Below are positions 7,890 through 16,117 of a DNA stretch of 64,000 nucleotides, piece by piece. This stretch comes from Rhizobium terricola (GTDB taxonomy: Bacteria; Pseudomonadota; Alphaproteobacteria; Rhizobiales; Rhizobiaceae), in assembly GCF_012927355.1 (NCBI RefSeq), contig NZ_JABBGK010000002.1:640758-704757 (forward strand). Direction: 5' to 3'. The notes beneath the pieces were generated by a model that saw only the letters and a program-made list of their open reading frames with translations, was not told the origin of the DNA and searched no databases. Made by a program: the position numbers and the translations under genes. Position 1 is the stretch's first letter. Every line of letters starts with the position of its first letter.

Positions 7890-8612
7890 TCAGCCCTCGA
7901 GGGCGCGAGAAATTCGGCGGGACAGTTCGACCGGATTTTTCAGTACGATGGCACGGCTGGTGCGCTCGATCAGTTGCTCGCGGATCAGCTTGGACATCTC
8001 GCGGGACACTGTCTCTCGGCTGGATCCGATATGCTCGGCCAGTTCGGCGTGCACGAGGGGCGGCGAGATGATCCGCTCCCGGCCGCCGTCCCCCCGCAAT
8101 CGCGAAAGCCTCAGCAGGGTATTGTAAAGGCGATGCTTTGTGTCGAGGAACGACAGTTCCGAGATCCTCTCGTTCATGACGCGGATGCGGCGGGAGAGCA
8201 ACTGCATCAACGCCAGACAGACCTCCGGGCGATTGCGCAGGATATCGTGGAAGACCACATAGGGAATAACGGTCACGACCGCATCACTGACAGCCATCAG
8301 GCTTGCGGAACGCGCCATATCGTCAATCGCCGACAGCTCGCCCAGCAGGTCGCCGCGTCGAAAGGTGCCGAGGATTGCCTCTTTGCCAACGGTAAAACGG
8401 AGAACGGCGCGGATTTCTCCACTCTGGACAACAAAGACATCCTTCGACAGATCCTCGTAGTCGACCAGACTTTCACCCGCGCAGAGAGATCTCGTATGGC
8501 AACGGGACAGCCATTCGTTGTCTTCGCCCGCAGTCAAGCTGGCAAATATCGAAGTTCCGCGCAGCGTAGAGAGGTTCTGCGGGTTGGTCTGCAGGTTGGT
8601 TCCTGTCGTCAA
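7890..8612 (-). CDS. Crp/Fnr family transcriptional regulator
   Basis: The 240-residue protein has an N-terminal cyclic-nucleotide-binding-like beta roll (about 20-140, with DVFVVQSGEIRAVL and GDLLGELSAI) and a C-terminal Crp-type helix-turn-helix (HAELAEHIGSSRETVSREM). The FNR iron-sulfur cysteine cluster is absent, so it is not a classical oxygen-sensing FNR. I cannot name its ligand. It is monocistronic with its own terminator, and a 14-bp palindrome at 8731-8744, about 120 bp upstream, is a candidate operator. Confidence 0.9.
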   Translation of the reverse strand: MTTGTNLQTNPQNLSTLRGTSIFASLTAGEDNEWLSRCHTRSLCAGESLVDYEDLSKDVFVVQSGEIRAVLRFTVGKEAILGTFRRGDLLGELSAIDDMARSASLMAVSDAVVTVIPYVVFHDILRNRPEVCLALMQLLSRRIRVMNERISELSFLDTKHRLYNTLLRLSRLRGDGGRERIISPPLVHAELAEHIGSSRETVSREMSKLIREQLIERTSRAIVLKNPVELSRRISRALEG

Positions 8613-8730
8613 ACGGCTCTTCCACTTTTGTTATACTTGCAGCAGCATGGGCTGGACAAATGCAGAGACTTCTTATGCCCCGATCGGCACAAAGAGCAAG
8701 CCGGATCGGGACACGAAAGCCGTGGATCAA

Positions 8731-8744
8731 TTACCAATTGGTAA
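8731..8744. promoter_or_regulatory. 14-bp perfect palindrome upstream of the Crp/Fnr gene
   Basis: TTACCAATTGGTAA is a perfect palindrome in the 156-bp gap between the racemase-family stop and the Crp/Fnr start. Its ACCAATTGGT core resembles operators of GntR/FadR-type regulators. It has no long GC stem, so a role as terminator is unlikely. Confidence 0.4.
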
Positions 8745-8768
8745 AAAGTTGATCCGGAACTCGCCGTA

Positions 8769-9812
8769 TTAACCAATCGAGCCGGCCGAAGGCCCCCAGA
8801 CATCGGTCAGGGCGAAGCCCTCGGCCAGCGGGTCGAAGGGGTCGAGTGCCACCTGATGCAGGCCGAACGTGAAGCCACGCCCGCTGATCGTCGGAATGAC
8901 GGCCGGACGGCCGGCCACCTCGGTCAGCTCCTTGAAGCCGACCTCGAACTCCGAACCGATGATCGAACGGGAGGTCAGGACATCGCCGACCTTGACCTTG
9001 CCGCGGGCATGCAGCGTCGCTAGATTGGAGGAACTGCCTGTTCCACAGGGCGAGCGGTCGACGCGACCCGGCCACATCGTGGTGCAGGTGCGGATCGCGC
9101 CATCGGGGTCGACGTCGCGGAACATCACATAGGCGACGCCGGAAATCGCCGGAATTTCCGGGTGAACCACCGGGATGCGGCGGTTGATCTCTTCTTTGAG
9201 GATCATCCCGGCCTCGACCAGGGCGCGGGCATTCGCCTTGTCGATCTTGAGCCCGACCTGGCCGACATCCACGAGCGCATAGAAGATACCGCCATAACTG
9301 AGATCGAAGGTGATACGGCCCCACTGCTCGGTTTCAAGGCTGACATCCAGCTCGTGCACGAAGGACGGAACCATGGTGAGCTTGACCCGCTCGCAACGGC
9401 CGTCGCGGCAGGTGGCGGTGGCGGTGACAAGGCCGGCTGCGGTATCCAGCGCGACGGTGGTCTCAGGCTCCTGCATCTCGACGATCCCGCTTTCGAGAAG
9501 CGCCGTGGTCATGCAGATGGAGTTGGAGCCGGAACTCGCATGCGCCTGATCGGGCTGCAGGATGACCATCCCGGCATCCGCCTTCGGATGCTTGGCAGGC
9601 AAGAGGAGATTGACCGAACCGATCGGGGCTCCGCGCGGCTCGAGCACGAGGAAGCGTCGCAGTTCCTGGCCCTTGGGATCGTTGTTCAGCCAATGCAGCT
9701 GCTCGGCGATCGTTTCGCCCGGGATCTTCGGCACGCCACCAACGGCAACCTTGCCGATCTCGCCCTCGCAGTGGACGTCAACCAGCTGAATCGTACGCTT
9801 CCATCTCATCAA
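8769..9812 (-). CDS. Proline racemase / hydroxyproline epimerase family protein, Ser-Cys active site
   Basis: The 347-residue protein is a full-length member of the proline racemase superfamily (proline racemase, 4-hydroxyproline 2-epimerase, trans-3-hydroxyproline dehydratase). The second catalytic residue is kept: Cys256 in DRSPCGTGS. The first site, normally MCGHGT, reads SSGSNS at 93-98, so Cys is replaced by Ser94 and the His by Ser96. The substrate therefore cannot be assigned by similarity alone. It is the third gene of a pxpB-pxpC-racemase operon, 14 nt after pxpC, which hints at a cyclic imino or lactam acid such as hydroxyproline or 5-oxoproline. Two adjacent ATGs (9812 and 9809) could each be the start. 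Confidence 0.88.
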   Translation of the reverse strand: MMRWKRTIQLVDVHCEGEIGKVAVGGVPKIPGETIAEQLHWLNNDPKGQELRRFLVLEPRGAPIGSVNLLLPAKHPKADAGMVILQPDQAHASSGSNSICMTTALLESGIVEMQEPETTVALDTAAGLVTATATCRDGRCERVKLTMVPSFVHELDVSLETEQWGRITFDLSYGGIFYALVDVGQVGLKIDKANARALVEAGMILKEEINRRIPVVHPEIPAISGVAYVMFRDVDPDGAIRTCTTMWPGRVDRSPCGTGSSSNLATLHARGKVKVGDVLTSRSIIGSEFEVGFKELTEVAGRPAVIPTISGRGFTFGLHQVALDPFDPLAEGFALTDVWGPSAGSIG

Positions 9813-9826
9813 TATTACTCCGTCAA

Positions 9827-10852
9827 TCAGGATGATCGGTCGGCACCGGCAAGGGCCGACAGAATTTCGGGATGCCGTGCATCCTTGCGGGCAAGGGCAG
9901 CGAACGCGGCTGCGCGATTGAGCCGCGCACGCTGCTCACGCAGCGCCGCCACTGCCTCGCTGCGGCTGACCAGGGAAAACCGCAACAGGCTCCCGACCGG
10001 CGCCTGGCCGAGGCGCCAGAGATCGGCCTCGATCACATGGGCGATCTTCGGATAACCACCGCAGGTATTCGCCTCGGCCAGCTGGATGATCGGCTGGCCT
10101 GATGGCGGCGCCTGCACGGTGCCCGGCATGATGCCGTGCGAATGCAGTTCGAGCTTTCGCGTCAGCCTGAGTTCGGTGCCCGACAATCGATAGCCCTGCC
10201 GATTGGCGTCTTCGGTGACCTTCCACGGCGTGGTCTCGAAGGCCGTGGCAGCCGACGCCTCGAAGAACTGGTGTTCGGCGCCCGGGACGACACGGATCGG
10301 GTTGGTTTCCGCAAGATCGGAGGCTGCACGCCCCAAGGCGACCGGATCAAGCCCGAAACCCGCTGGCAGGGCGGTCAGGGGGACCGAATGCGGCGTGAAG
10401 ACGAGCCGGTCGCCGCGGCGCAGGCCTCGCCCCTCCAGTCCGCCCCACCCGCTCTTCAGGTCCGTCGCGGCCGAGCCCAGCACGTTTTCGACGACGATCC
10501 CGCCCGCGACCGCGAGATAGGCACGCGCGCCGGAACGCGGCAGGCCGAGTTCGAGAACATCGCCGCTTCGAACGGGCAATGCCCACCACGCGGGATGGAG
10601 GTTTCCATTGAGGCTCACGGGACAGTCGGCACCAGTCACCGCGACGAGGGCGGAATGGCTGAATCTTGCCCGAAAGGGAAAGACGGCGATCTCGATCGCG
10701 GCGGCGCCGGCATCGTTGCCGATCATGCGGTTGGCAATTTCCAAGGCCGACGCATCCATGGCACCCGAACGCGAGACCCCGGCGTCGAGATAACCGAAGC
10801 GCCCCAGATCCTGAACCGAGTTCGCGGCCCCCGTCGTGAGGATCTCGATCAT
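9827..10852 (-). CDS. pxpC: 5-oxoprolinase subunit PxpC (KipA / biotin-dependent carboxyltransferase family)
   Basis: The 341-residue protein has the family start MIEILTTGAANSVQDLGR, the GVSRSGAMD motif, a central IPVVPG-like IRVVPGAEH segment and the conserved GYRLSGTEL. PxpB and PxpC together with PxpA form the prokaryotic ATP-dependent 5-oxoprolinase, which opens 5-oxoproline to glutamate in the cytoplasm. Many members are annotated as urea amidolyase or allophanate hydrolase subunit 2. Its ATG overlaps the pxpB stop as ATGA, showing translational coupling. In this cluster the older name, biotin-dependent carboxyltransferase, deserves attention because a biotin carboxylase is encoded next door. 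Confidence 0.92.
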   Translation of the reverse strand: MIEILTTGAANSVQDLGRFGYLDAGVSRSGAMDASALEIANRMIGNDAGAAAIEIAVFPFRARFSHSALVAVTGADCPVSLNGNLHPAWWALPVRSGDVLELGLPRSGARAYLAVAGGIVVENVLGSAATDLKSGWGGLEGRGLRRGDRLVFTPHSVPLTALPAGFGLDPVALGRAASDLAETNPIRVVPGAEHQFFEASAATAFETTPWKVTEDANRQGYRLSGTELRLTRKLELHSHGIMPGTVQAPPSGQPIIQLAEANTCGGYPKIAHVIEADLWRLGQAPVGSLLRFSLVSRSEAVAALREQRARLNRAAAFAALARKDARHPEILSALAGADRSS

Positions 10853-11514
10853 GCGCGGACCTCCGTTGCGATGAAGCGGATGCGATCACCGGCTCGAAGA
10901 GCCGCCGGCGGTTCACGCTTCGCGTCGAACAGGGAGAAATCGGTATGGCCGAGAATATGCCATCCCGACGGCGCCGTCAGGGGCATGATGCCTGCCTGCG
11001 CGCCGCCGATGATGACCGAGCCGACCGGCACACCCATGCGGGGTACGGCGCGGCGCGGCAGGGCAAGATCGGGATCGAGGCCCGAGAGATAGACGAAACC
11101 CGGCATCGCGCCGACCGCCGCGACCGAATAGACCGGTGCGGTGTGCATTTCGACCAGCCGCCCGACAGTCAGCCCCTTGGCGGCCGCAACCTCCTTCAGG
11201 TCGCTGCCGTCGTTTCCGTAGACCACGGGGATGTCGACCAGCCGGCCGACCGCCGAACCCGGTTCCGCACGACGCCAGCCGTCCAGCAGTTGCGCTTCCA
11301 GCTTTTCGGGGTCGAGACGCAAGGGGTCGAAGACCACCATCAGGTTGTTCATGCCAGGTGCCGTCTCGGACACGCCGTCGATCTCGCGCAGGCTGCGGGC
11401 CAGAACCCACAGCCGTTCCTGCAGCACCGGATCGAAGACGGGACCGGCAACATCGAAGAGCAGCGCACCGGCGCCCTCTGCACTGATCCGTGGATTGTCG
11501 TCACCCTGTCGCAT
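10849..11514 (-). CDS. pxpB: 5-oxoprolinase subunit PxpB (KipI family)
   Basis: This is the partner of PxpC, with typical KipI motifs: ETAPGMNNLMVVFDPL, VDIPVVYG, GLTVGRLVEMHTAPVY, GFVYLSGLDPDLALPRRAVPR and PSGWHILGHTDF. Two starts are possible: ATG 11544, which directly abuts a 14-bp palindrome and has no ribosome site, and ATG 11514, which leaves about 30 nt between palindrome and start. I prefer 11514. The gene leads the minus-strand arm of a divergent cluster whose plus-strand arm starts with pxpA. Confidence 0.9.
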   Translation of the reverse strand: MRQGDDNPRISAEGAGALLFDVAGPVFDPVLQERLWVLARSLREIDGVSETAPGMNNLMVVFDPLRLDPEKLEAQLLDGWRRAEPGSAVGRLVDIPVVYGNDGSDLKEVAAAKGLTVGRLVEMHTAPVYSVAAVGAMPGFVYLSGLDPDLALPRRAVPRMGVPVGSVIIGGAQAGIMPLTAPSGWHILGHTDFSLFDAKREPPAALRAGDRIRFIATEVRA

Positions 11515-11544
11515 ATCGACCGTCGCAGTTCCGCTTGTTCGCAT

Positions 11545-11558
11545 TCTGATATATCAGA
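11545..11558. promoter_or_regulatory. 14-bp palindromic operator candidate between pxpB and pxpA
   Basis: TCTGATATATCAGA is a perfect palindrome in the 143-bp divergent gap. On the minus strand it overlaps a possible -10 (TATATC) 16 bp from TTGGGT, so binding there would block pxpB transcription. TGATATATCA-type sites are common for GntR/FCD regulators, but no such regulator is encoded nearby. Confidence 0.5.
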
Positions 11559-11657
11559 GGATTTGAAAGACCCAAAGCATTTCTTCACCGGCCCCTGTGC
11601 AAGCCGGCGTCCTCGACCTAAACTTTGCCCAGAAGGCAGAAACGGAGCGTAAGCGTC

Positions 11658-12422
11658 ATGACAATCAGCGTCGATCTCAATTCCGACATGGGCGAGGGAT
11701 TCGGAGCCTATCGCATGGGCGACGACGACGCGATGCTCTCGATCGTCAGCTCGGCGAATATCGCTTGCGGGCTGCATGCCGGCGACCCGGAAATCATGGC
11801 GACGACGTTCGCGACGGCCAAGGCCAAAGGCGTGGCAGTCGGCGCGCATCCGGGCTTCCCCGATCTGTGGGGTTTCGGCCGTCGCAACATACCGTTTTCG
11901 GCGGGTGAAATCGAACGGCTCGTCGCCTACCAGATCGGCGCGGCACAAGCCCTTTCCACTTATGCCGGCCATCCGATCACCCATGTGAAGGCCCATGGCG
12001 CGCTCGGCAACCTGACCCAGCAGGACGAAACCGTGGCACGCGCCGTCAACAATGCCGTGAAGGCCGTCGATCCGAGCCTGGTCTGCCTGACGATCGCGCT
12101 CGGGCACCAGGAACGACTGGCGCGTGAAATGGGTCTGAACTGCCGTTCCGAGATCTTCGCCGACCGCGCCTACACGGATGAAGGTTTCCTGGTGCATCGC
12201 AGCCAGCCGGGCGCGGTGATCCATGACGCCGATGCCGCAGCCAGACGCGTCGTGAGGATGGTGAAGAACGGATCGATCGAAACGATCACCGGACGCGTCA
12301 TCGTCACGTCGATCGATTCGATCTGCGTTCACAGCGACACGCCGTCGGCCGTAGGCATCGCCCGGACCGTACGCGAGGCGCTCGAAGCCGCCGGTGTCAC
12401 CGTCGCCAACTTCCTTCGCTGA
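11658..12422 (+). CDS. pxpA: 5-oxoprolinase subunit PxpA (LamB/YcsF family)
   Basis: The 254-residue protein begins MTISVDLNSDMGEGFGAY, the hallmark of the LamB/YcsF family, followed by SSANIACGLHAGDP, GAHPGFPD and VKAHGALGN. PxpA works with PxpB and PxpC in ATP-dependent hydrolysis of 5-oxoproline to glutamate. I chose ATG 11658 (GGAG 11 nt upstream) over the longer frame from 11625 because the conserved domain starts here. It opens the plus-strand arm, followed after 10 nt by a BCCP gene. Confidence 0.93.
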   Translation: MTISVDLNSDMGEGFGAYRMGDDDAMLSIVSSANIACGLHAGDPEIMATTFATAKAKGVAVGAHPGFPDLWGFGRRNIPFSAGEIERLVAYQIGAAQALSTYAGHPITHVKAHGALGNLTQQDETVARAVNNAVKAVDPSLVCLTIALGHQERLAREMGLNCRSEIFADRAYTDEGFLVHRSQPGAVIHDADAAARRVVRMVKNGSIETITGRVIVTSIDSICVHSDTPSAVGIARTVREALEAAGVTVANFLR

Positions 12423-12432
12423 GGAGGCCCCG

Positions 12433-12897
12433 ATGGATCTCACCGTGATCGAACGACTGATGGAAATGCTGCAGAACTCGTCCCTCAACGAAATGGAGGT
12501 CAGCGAGAACGGCATGCGGATCCGCCTGTCCAAGACAGCCCCGCGCAGCAACGGAGTGTCCGCGGCCGCGCCGTCGATGCGCCAGAGTTCGCCCGAAGCC
12601 ATGGCCGCCGCCGAGATCGCCGCCCTGATGGCGCTACCGGATGTCGCCGAGACCGACGAGGTCGTGATCGTCGCGGGCCTCTCCGGAACCTTCTACCGCG
12701 CGCCGGCTCCGGGTGCCGAACCGTATGCGAAGGAGGGCGACGTGGTCGAGGAAGGCCAGACGATCGCTCTCGTCGAGGCCATGAAGATGCTCAATCCGGT
12801 CGAAGCGCCGCGCTCCGGTCGCATCACCCGTATCCTGATCGAGGACGGTGAGCCGGTTACGCCTGGCACCGCACTTGCCTTGCTCGGCAGGGACTGA
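12433..12897 (+). CDS. Biotin carboxyl carrier protein (AccB-like) of the pxp cluster
   Basis: The 154-residue protein has an AccB-like N-terminal helix ([20 protein letters not shown]), an Ala/Pro/Ser-rich linker, and a C-terminal biotinyl domain with the EAMKM motif; Lys118 is the expected biotinylation site. The start follows GAGGAGG by a few bases. It is probably a dedicated carrier for the adjacent biotin carboxylase, separate from the housekeeping acetyl-CoA carboxylase AccB, which I would expect elsewhere in the genome; that specialisation is inferred from the neighbourhood. Confidence 0.9.
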   Translation: MDLTVIERLMEMLQNSSLNEMEVSENGMRIRLSKTAPRSNGVSAAAPSMRQSSPEAMAAAEIAALMALPDVAETDEVVIVAGLSGTFYRAPAPGAEPYAKEGDVVEEGQTIALVEAMKMLNPVEAPRSGRITRILIEDGEPVTPGTALALLGRD

Positions 12898-12902
12898 CGC
12901 TG

Positions 12903-14258
12903 ATGTTCGACAGCGTCTTGATCGCCAATCGCGGAGAGATCGCACTCCGCATCCTCCGGGCCTGCCGGGATCTCGGCCTTAGGACCATTGCCGTTCATTC
13001 CAAGGCTGATGCGGGCCTGCGCCATGTCGCTCTTGCAGATCAGGCGCTCTGTATCGGCCCCGCCCCGGCGGCACGAAGCTATCTGGACAAGCACGAGATC
13101 CTGCTTGCCGCGCAACTGACCGGGGCCGGCGCCATCCATCCCGGCTATGGCTTTCTTTCCGAAAACGCCGACTTCGCCGAAATGGTCGAACGCTCTGGCA
13201 TCGCCTTCGTCGGCCCGCCGGCCTCGGCAATCCGCATAATGGGTGACAAGGTTTCGGCCAAGCGGGCGATGATCGCCGCGGGTGTCCCTTGCGTCCCAGG
13301 ACCGGATAGCGCGCTCCCCGACGATCCGGACCGCATCGCGGCGATCGGCGCAGAGACCGGCTATCCGCTGATCGTCAAGGCTTCGGGCGGCGGCGGTGGT
13401 CGCGGGATGCGGATCGTGCGCGAGGCCGCCTCGCTCATCTCCGCCGTCTCGCTGGCGCGCGAGGAGGCCGGCCGGGCCTTCGGCAATCCCGAGGTCTATG
13501 TCGAGCGCTTTCTCGAATTTCCCCGTCACGTCGAGATCCAGGTTCTCGCCGACGCCCATGGCAATGCGATCCATCTCGGCGCCCGCGACTGCTCCACGCA
13601 GCGCCGGCATCAGAAGCTGATCGAGGAGGCGCCGCCACCCGGCATCGACCCGGTGGCGATCGACCGCATCGGCCGCCGCTGCGCGGCCGCCTGCGTTGCA
13701 ATCGGCTATCGCGGAGCGGGAACATTCGAGTTCCTCTACGAGGACGGCGAATTCTACTTCATCGAGATGAACACCCGCGTGCAGGTGGAGCATCCGGTCA
13801 CCGAAGAGATCACCGGGATCGACATCGTCCGCGAACAGCTGTTGATCGCCATGGGAGAGCCGCTCGGGGTCGCGCAGGAGGACGTGCGCTTCGACGGCCA
13901 TGCCATCGAGTGCCGGATCAATGCCGAAAACCCGTTCCGCTTCACGCCCTCGCCGGGACGGCTCAGCCGATTTGTCGCCCCGGGAGGACCCGGCATACGC
14001 CTGGATACGCATCTCTATCCCGGCTACGAGATCCCGCCCAATTACGATTCCCTCATCGCCAAGCTGATTGCCCATGGCCCGACGCGCGAGATCGCGATTG
14101 CCCGCATGCGCCGGGCGCTCGGCGAGATGACGATCGAGGGCGTCGAGAGCTCCGGCCCGCTGCATTCCCTGCTGATGGCGGAGCCAGGCATCCTGGCCGG
14201 CGGGTTCGACATCCATCATCTCGAGCGGCTGATGGCCGACGGATTCGGGAGAGCCTGA
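12903..14258 (+). CDS. Biotin carboxylase (AccC-like) of the pxp cluster
   Basis: The 451-residue protein matches AccC along its length: [20 protein letters not shown], the ATP-grasp Gly-rich loop [28 protein letters not shown], and the catalytic [16 protein letters not shown] segment, ending with [10 protein letters not shown]. It carboxylates biotin on a carrier protein using ATP and bicarbonate. It lies 5 nt after the BCCP gene, and its stop overlaps the next start as TGATG. No carboxyltransferase of the usual acetyl- or propionyl-CoA type is nearby, so the acceptor is unknown. PxpB/PxpC, historically called carboxyltransferase-like, are the local candidates. Confidence 0.92.
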   Translation: MFDSVLIANRGEIALRILRACRDLGLRTIAVHSKADAGLRHVALADQALCIGPAPAARSYLDKHEILLAAQLTGAGAIHPGYGFLSENADFAEMVERSGIAFVGPPASAIRIMGDKVSAKRAMIAAGVPCVPGPDSALPDDPDRIAAIGAETGYPLIVKASGGGGGRGMRIVREAASLISAVSLAREEAGRAFGNPEVYVERFLEFPRHVEIQVLADAHGNAIHLGARDCSTQRRHQKLIEEAPPPGIDPVAIDRIGRRCAAACVAIGYRGAGTFEFLYEDGEFYFIEMNTRVQVEHPVTEEITGIDIVREQLLIAMGEPLGVAQEDVRFDGHAIECRINAENPFRFTPSPGRLSRFVAPGGPGIRLDTHLYPGYEIPPNYDSLIAKLIAHGPTREIAIARMRRALGEMTIEGVESSGPLHSLLMAEPGILAGGFDIHHLERLMADGFGRA

Positions 14259-14659
14259 TGAGCGAGCATCCGATCGAAACACTGCTTGCACTCATGCAAC
14301 GATACGGCATCGAAGTCTTCGAATTCGAGGACGGCGACCGGCATCTCCTTCTCAGTGCGGGAGACGTCGTCGAGACCGCGGATCCCGTCCCTTTGGCGCC
14401 GGCACCCGCGAGGGCGGGAGAGACCATCCCGGCTCCGCATATCGGGATATTCGAACCCCGGCATTCCCTCGGCGACAGCCAGGGTTCCCTGCCGCGCCTG
14501 GTCAGGCAGGGCGAGATCATCGGCCTGCTGAAGGCTGGAGGGCTGTTGCGGCCGGTCCTGGCGCCGTCCGACGGCATCCTGTCGCGGCAGATCCTGGAGA
14601 CCGGCGCACTGGCCGGCTACGGCACGGCCCTCTTCGAGATGCACGTCAGGACAATCTAG
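14258..14659 (+). CDS. Degenerate biotinyl/lipoyl-domain protein lacking the biotinyl Lys
   Basis: The 133-residue product starts [20 protein letters not shown], much like an AccB N-terminus, and ends in a biotinyl-like fold (VRQGEIIGLL, APSDGILSRQILETG, GYGTALFEM). Where a carrier has EAMKM it reads LLKAGGLLRPV, so the Met-Lys-Met site is missing. It is coupled to the biotin carboxylase gene by TGATG. It may be a structural or regulatory subunit of the same complex rather than a carrier; this is inference. A hairpin without a U-tract follows its stop. Confidence 0.8.
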   Translation: MSEHPIETLLALMQRYGIEVFEFEDGDRHLLLSAGDVVETADPVPLAPAPARAGETIPAPHIGIFEPRHSLGDSQGSLPRLVRQGEIIGLLKAGGLLRPVLAPSDGILSRQILETGALAGYGTALFEMHVRTI

Positions 14660-14674
14660 GCGCAAAGCTCGGGA

Positions 14675-14706
14675 CGCGCGGCTGCGGGGCCGCAGCCACA
14701 CGCGCG
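14675..14706. terminator. GC hairpin between convergent genes
   Basis: GGCTGCG (14680-14686) pairs with CGCAGCC (14691-14697) across a GGGC loop, and flanking CGCGCG elements extend the stem with a bulge. No T-run is present on either strand, so termination would be weak or Rho-assisted. Confidence 0.35.
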
Positions 14707-14710
14707 GCGT

Positions 14711-16018
14711 TCACGGCTGTGCCGGTATCAGCGCCTCGCCGGCAGAACCGAGCGTATTGCCGGCCGAATTTCCGAGCAGCATCCATTGACGGCTGTAGCT
14801 GCGGCGCGTGCGGGGATCGAAGATGGCGATCGGCGTGCTGATGACGGTGCTTGCCGCCTGGCCGACCGTGGTGCTGGCGCCAATTGCGACGGCACCGAGG
14901 CTCTCGCCCAGCCCGACCGCGGAATCCGTCACCGCCTGGCCGGCAATCAGGCGATCGCCGATGAGGCGCACGACTTCCGGGCTCTCGGCGAACTTGCCGT
15001 GATTGAGCGGATCGCCGGACTTGAGCTTGGTCAGATCGAGCACGGAGATACCCGCCATTTCGAGCTGCGAGCGATAGGGCTCCTGGGTCGGATCAATGTG
15101 ACCAAGCCGTTCGACATTGCCGGAAATACGCTTGGAAAGCGTCAGCGCGCGGTCGTCGCGCGAGACGAACAGGGTGAAGTGCGGAGGCTTATCGCCGAAG
15201 CTCTGGTATTGCCGGCTGAAGACGTCGACGTCGAGATCGGGCGCGGCCAGGATGACATTGCCGATCTTGGGATCGATGCCGCCGTTGCGGATCGCCATCT
15301 GGCGAAGTGCCTCCACGGCGAGCCAGGTGCCCATCGAGTGGGCCATCACCGTCACCTCGCCGACCGCGGGATTGCGGGCGATCTGCGTCAGCAGATCCTC
15401 CAGCGCATCCCGCGAATAATTGGTGCTTTCCTTGTCGTAGTTGTAGTCGAAGACCGTGCCCCGCGACGGCCAGGTAAATACCACCGGCACCACGTCGGCC
15501 TTGGAGTCGTGAACGATCTGGGCGAAGCGGTAGACCGCCTCCTCATAGAGGTTGTTGAAGCCGTGGACGAAAACGAGCACGCGCCGGCTCTCAGGCACAT
15601 GCGTCTTCAGCCAGGCCTCACCTTCCTGCCTGCTCTCGATCGGGTCGACGGCAACGGTCGCGAATTCCTTGTGCGGATCCGGCGGCAGTCGTTTCGGCCA
15701 TTGCACCTGGCCAATCTCGCGCTTCGCATCCGGCGGGATCGAGATGGTCACCGCGTCGATCATCAGGCCGGAACCGCGCTCGCCGGTGAACAGGATCGCC
15801 TTGTCGGCCGCCGGGGCCCGCGTGGTCGCCGCGATCAGCTCGACCTTGGTTGCACCGTCGGCGTGGTGATTGGTCGGCTCCATGACGCCGATCGGCCGGC
15901 CCGCGCAGGCGGCAAGGGCGAAAGCAACCAGACCGAGGAACGCGGTTCTGCGCAGCGCCGAACCGCTTGCTGTCCGGGACAGGACCCGTCCCGAAATCTC
16001 GGTGTGATCAGGATACAC
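14711..16018 (-). CDS. Lipoprotein alpha/beta hydrolase (DUF900 / COG4782 esterase type)
   Basis: The C-terminal 380 residues form an alpha/beta hydrolase of the DUF900 kind: VFVHGFNNLYEEAVYRF, FTWPSRGTVFDYNYDKES, and the nucleophile elbow VMAHSMGTW, with a later APDLDVDVF and DRALTLS. An LAAC lipobox ending a hydrophobic stretch predicts an envelope lipoprotein. The start is uncertain: the frame extends to a GTG at 16105, but the GTG at 16018 has GGAG 5 nt upstream and gives a normal-length signal peptide, so I use it. The substrate is unknown. It lies downstream of trxC on the same strand. Confidence 0.82.
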   Translation of the reverse strand: MYPDHTEISGRVLSRTASGSALRRTAFLGLVAFALAACAGRPIGVMEPTNHHADGATKVELIAATTRAPAADKAILFTGERGSGLMIDAVTISIPPDAKREIGQVQWPKRLPPDPHKEFATVAVDPIESRQEGEAWLKTHVPESRRVLVFVHGFNNLYEEAVYRFAQIVHDSKADVVPVVFTWPSRGTVFDYNYDKESTNYSRDALEDLLTQIARNPAVGEVTVMAHSMGTWLAVEALRQMAIRNGGIDPKIGNVILAAPDLDVDVFSRQYQSFGDKPPHFTLFVSRDDRALTLSKRISGNVERLGHIDPTQEPYRSQLEMAGISVLDLTKLKSGDPLNHGKFAESPEVVRLIGDRLIAGQAVTDSAVGLGESLGAVAIGASTTVGQAASTVISTPIAIFDPRTRRSYSRQWMLLGNSAGNTLGSAGEALIPAQP

Positions 16019-16117
16019 TCGCACTCCAACGCCAGGCCACAGATAGGCTGAGACCAAGCTTCTACCGGCCTTGACGATAGCTTTCCAGCGTTTTCGAATG
16101 AACACCGTCTTCGGGCG

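Noticed and set aside
12693-14291. Minus-strand open frame of about 530 codons
   Set aside because: It is the antisense shadow of the BCCP and biotin carboxylase genes, which have full family motifs.
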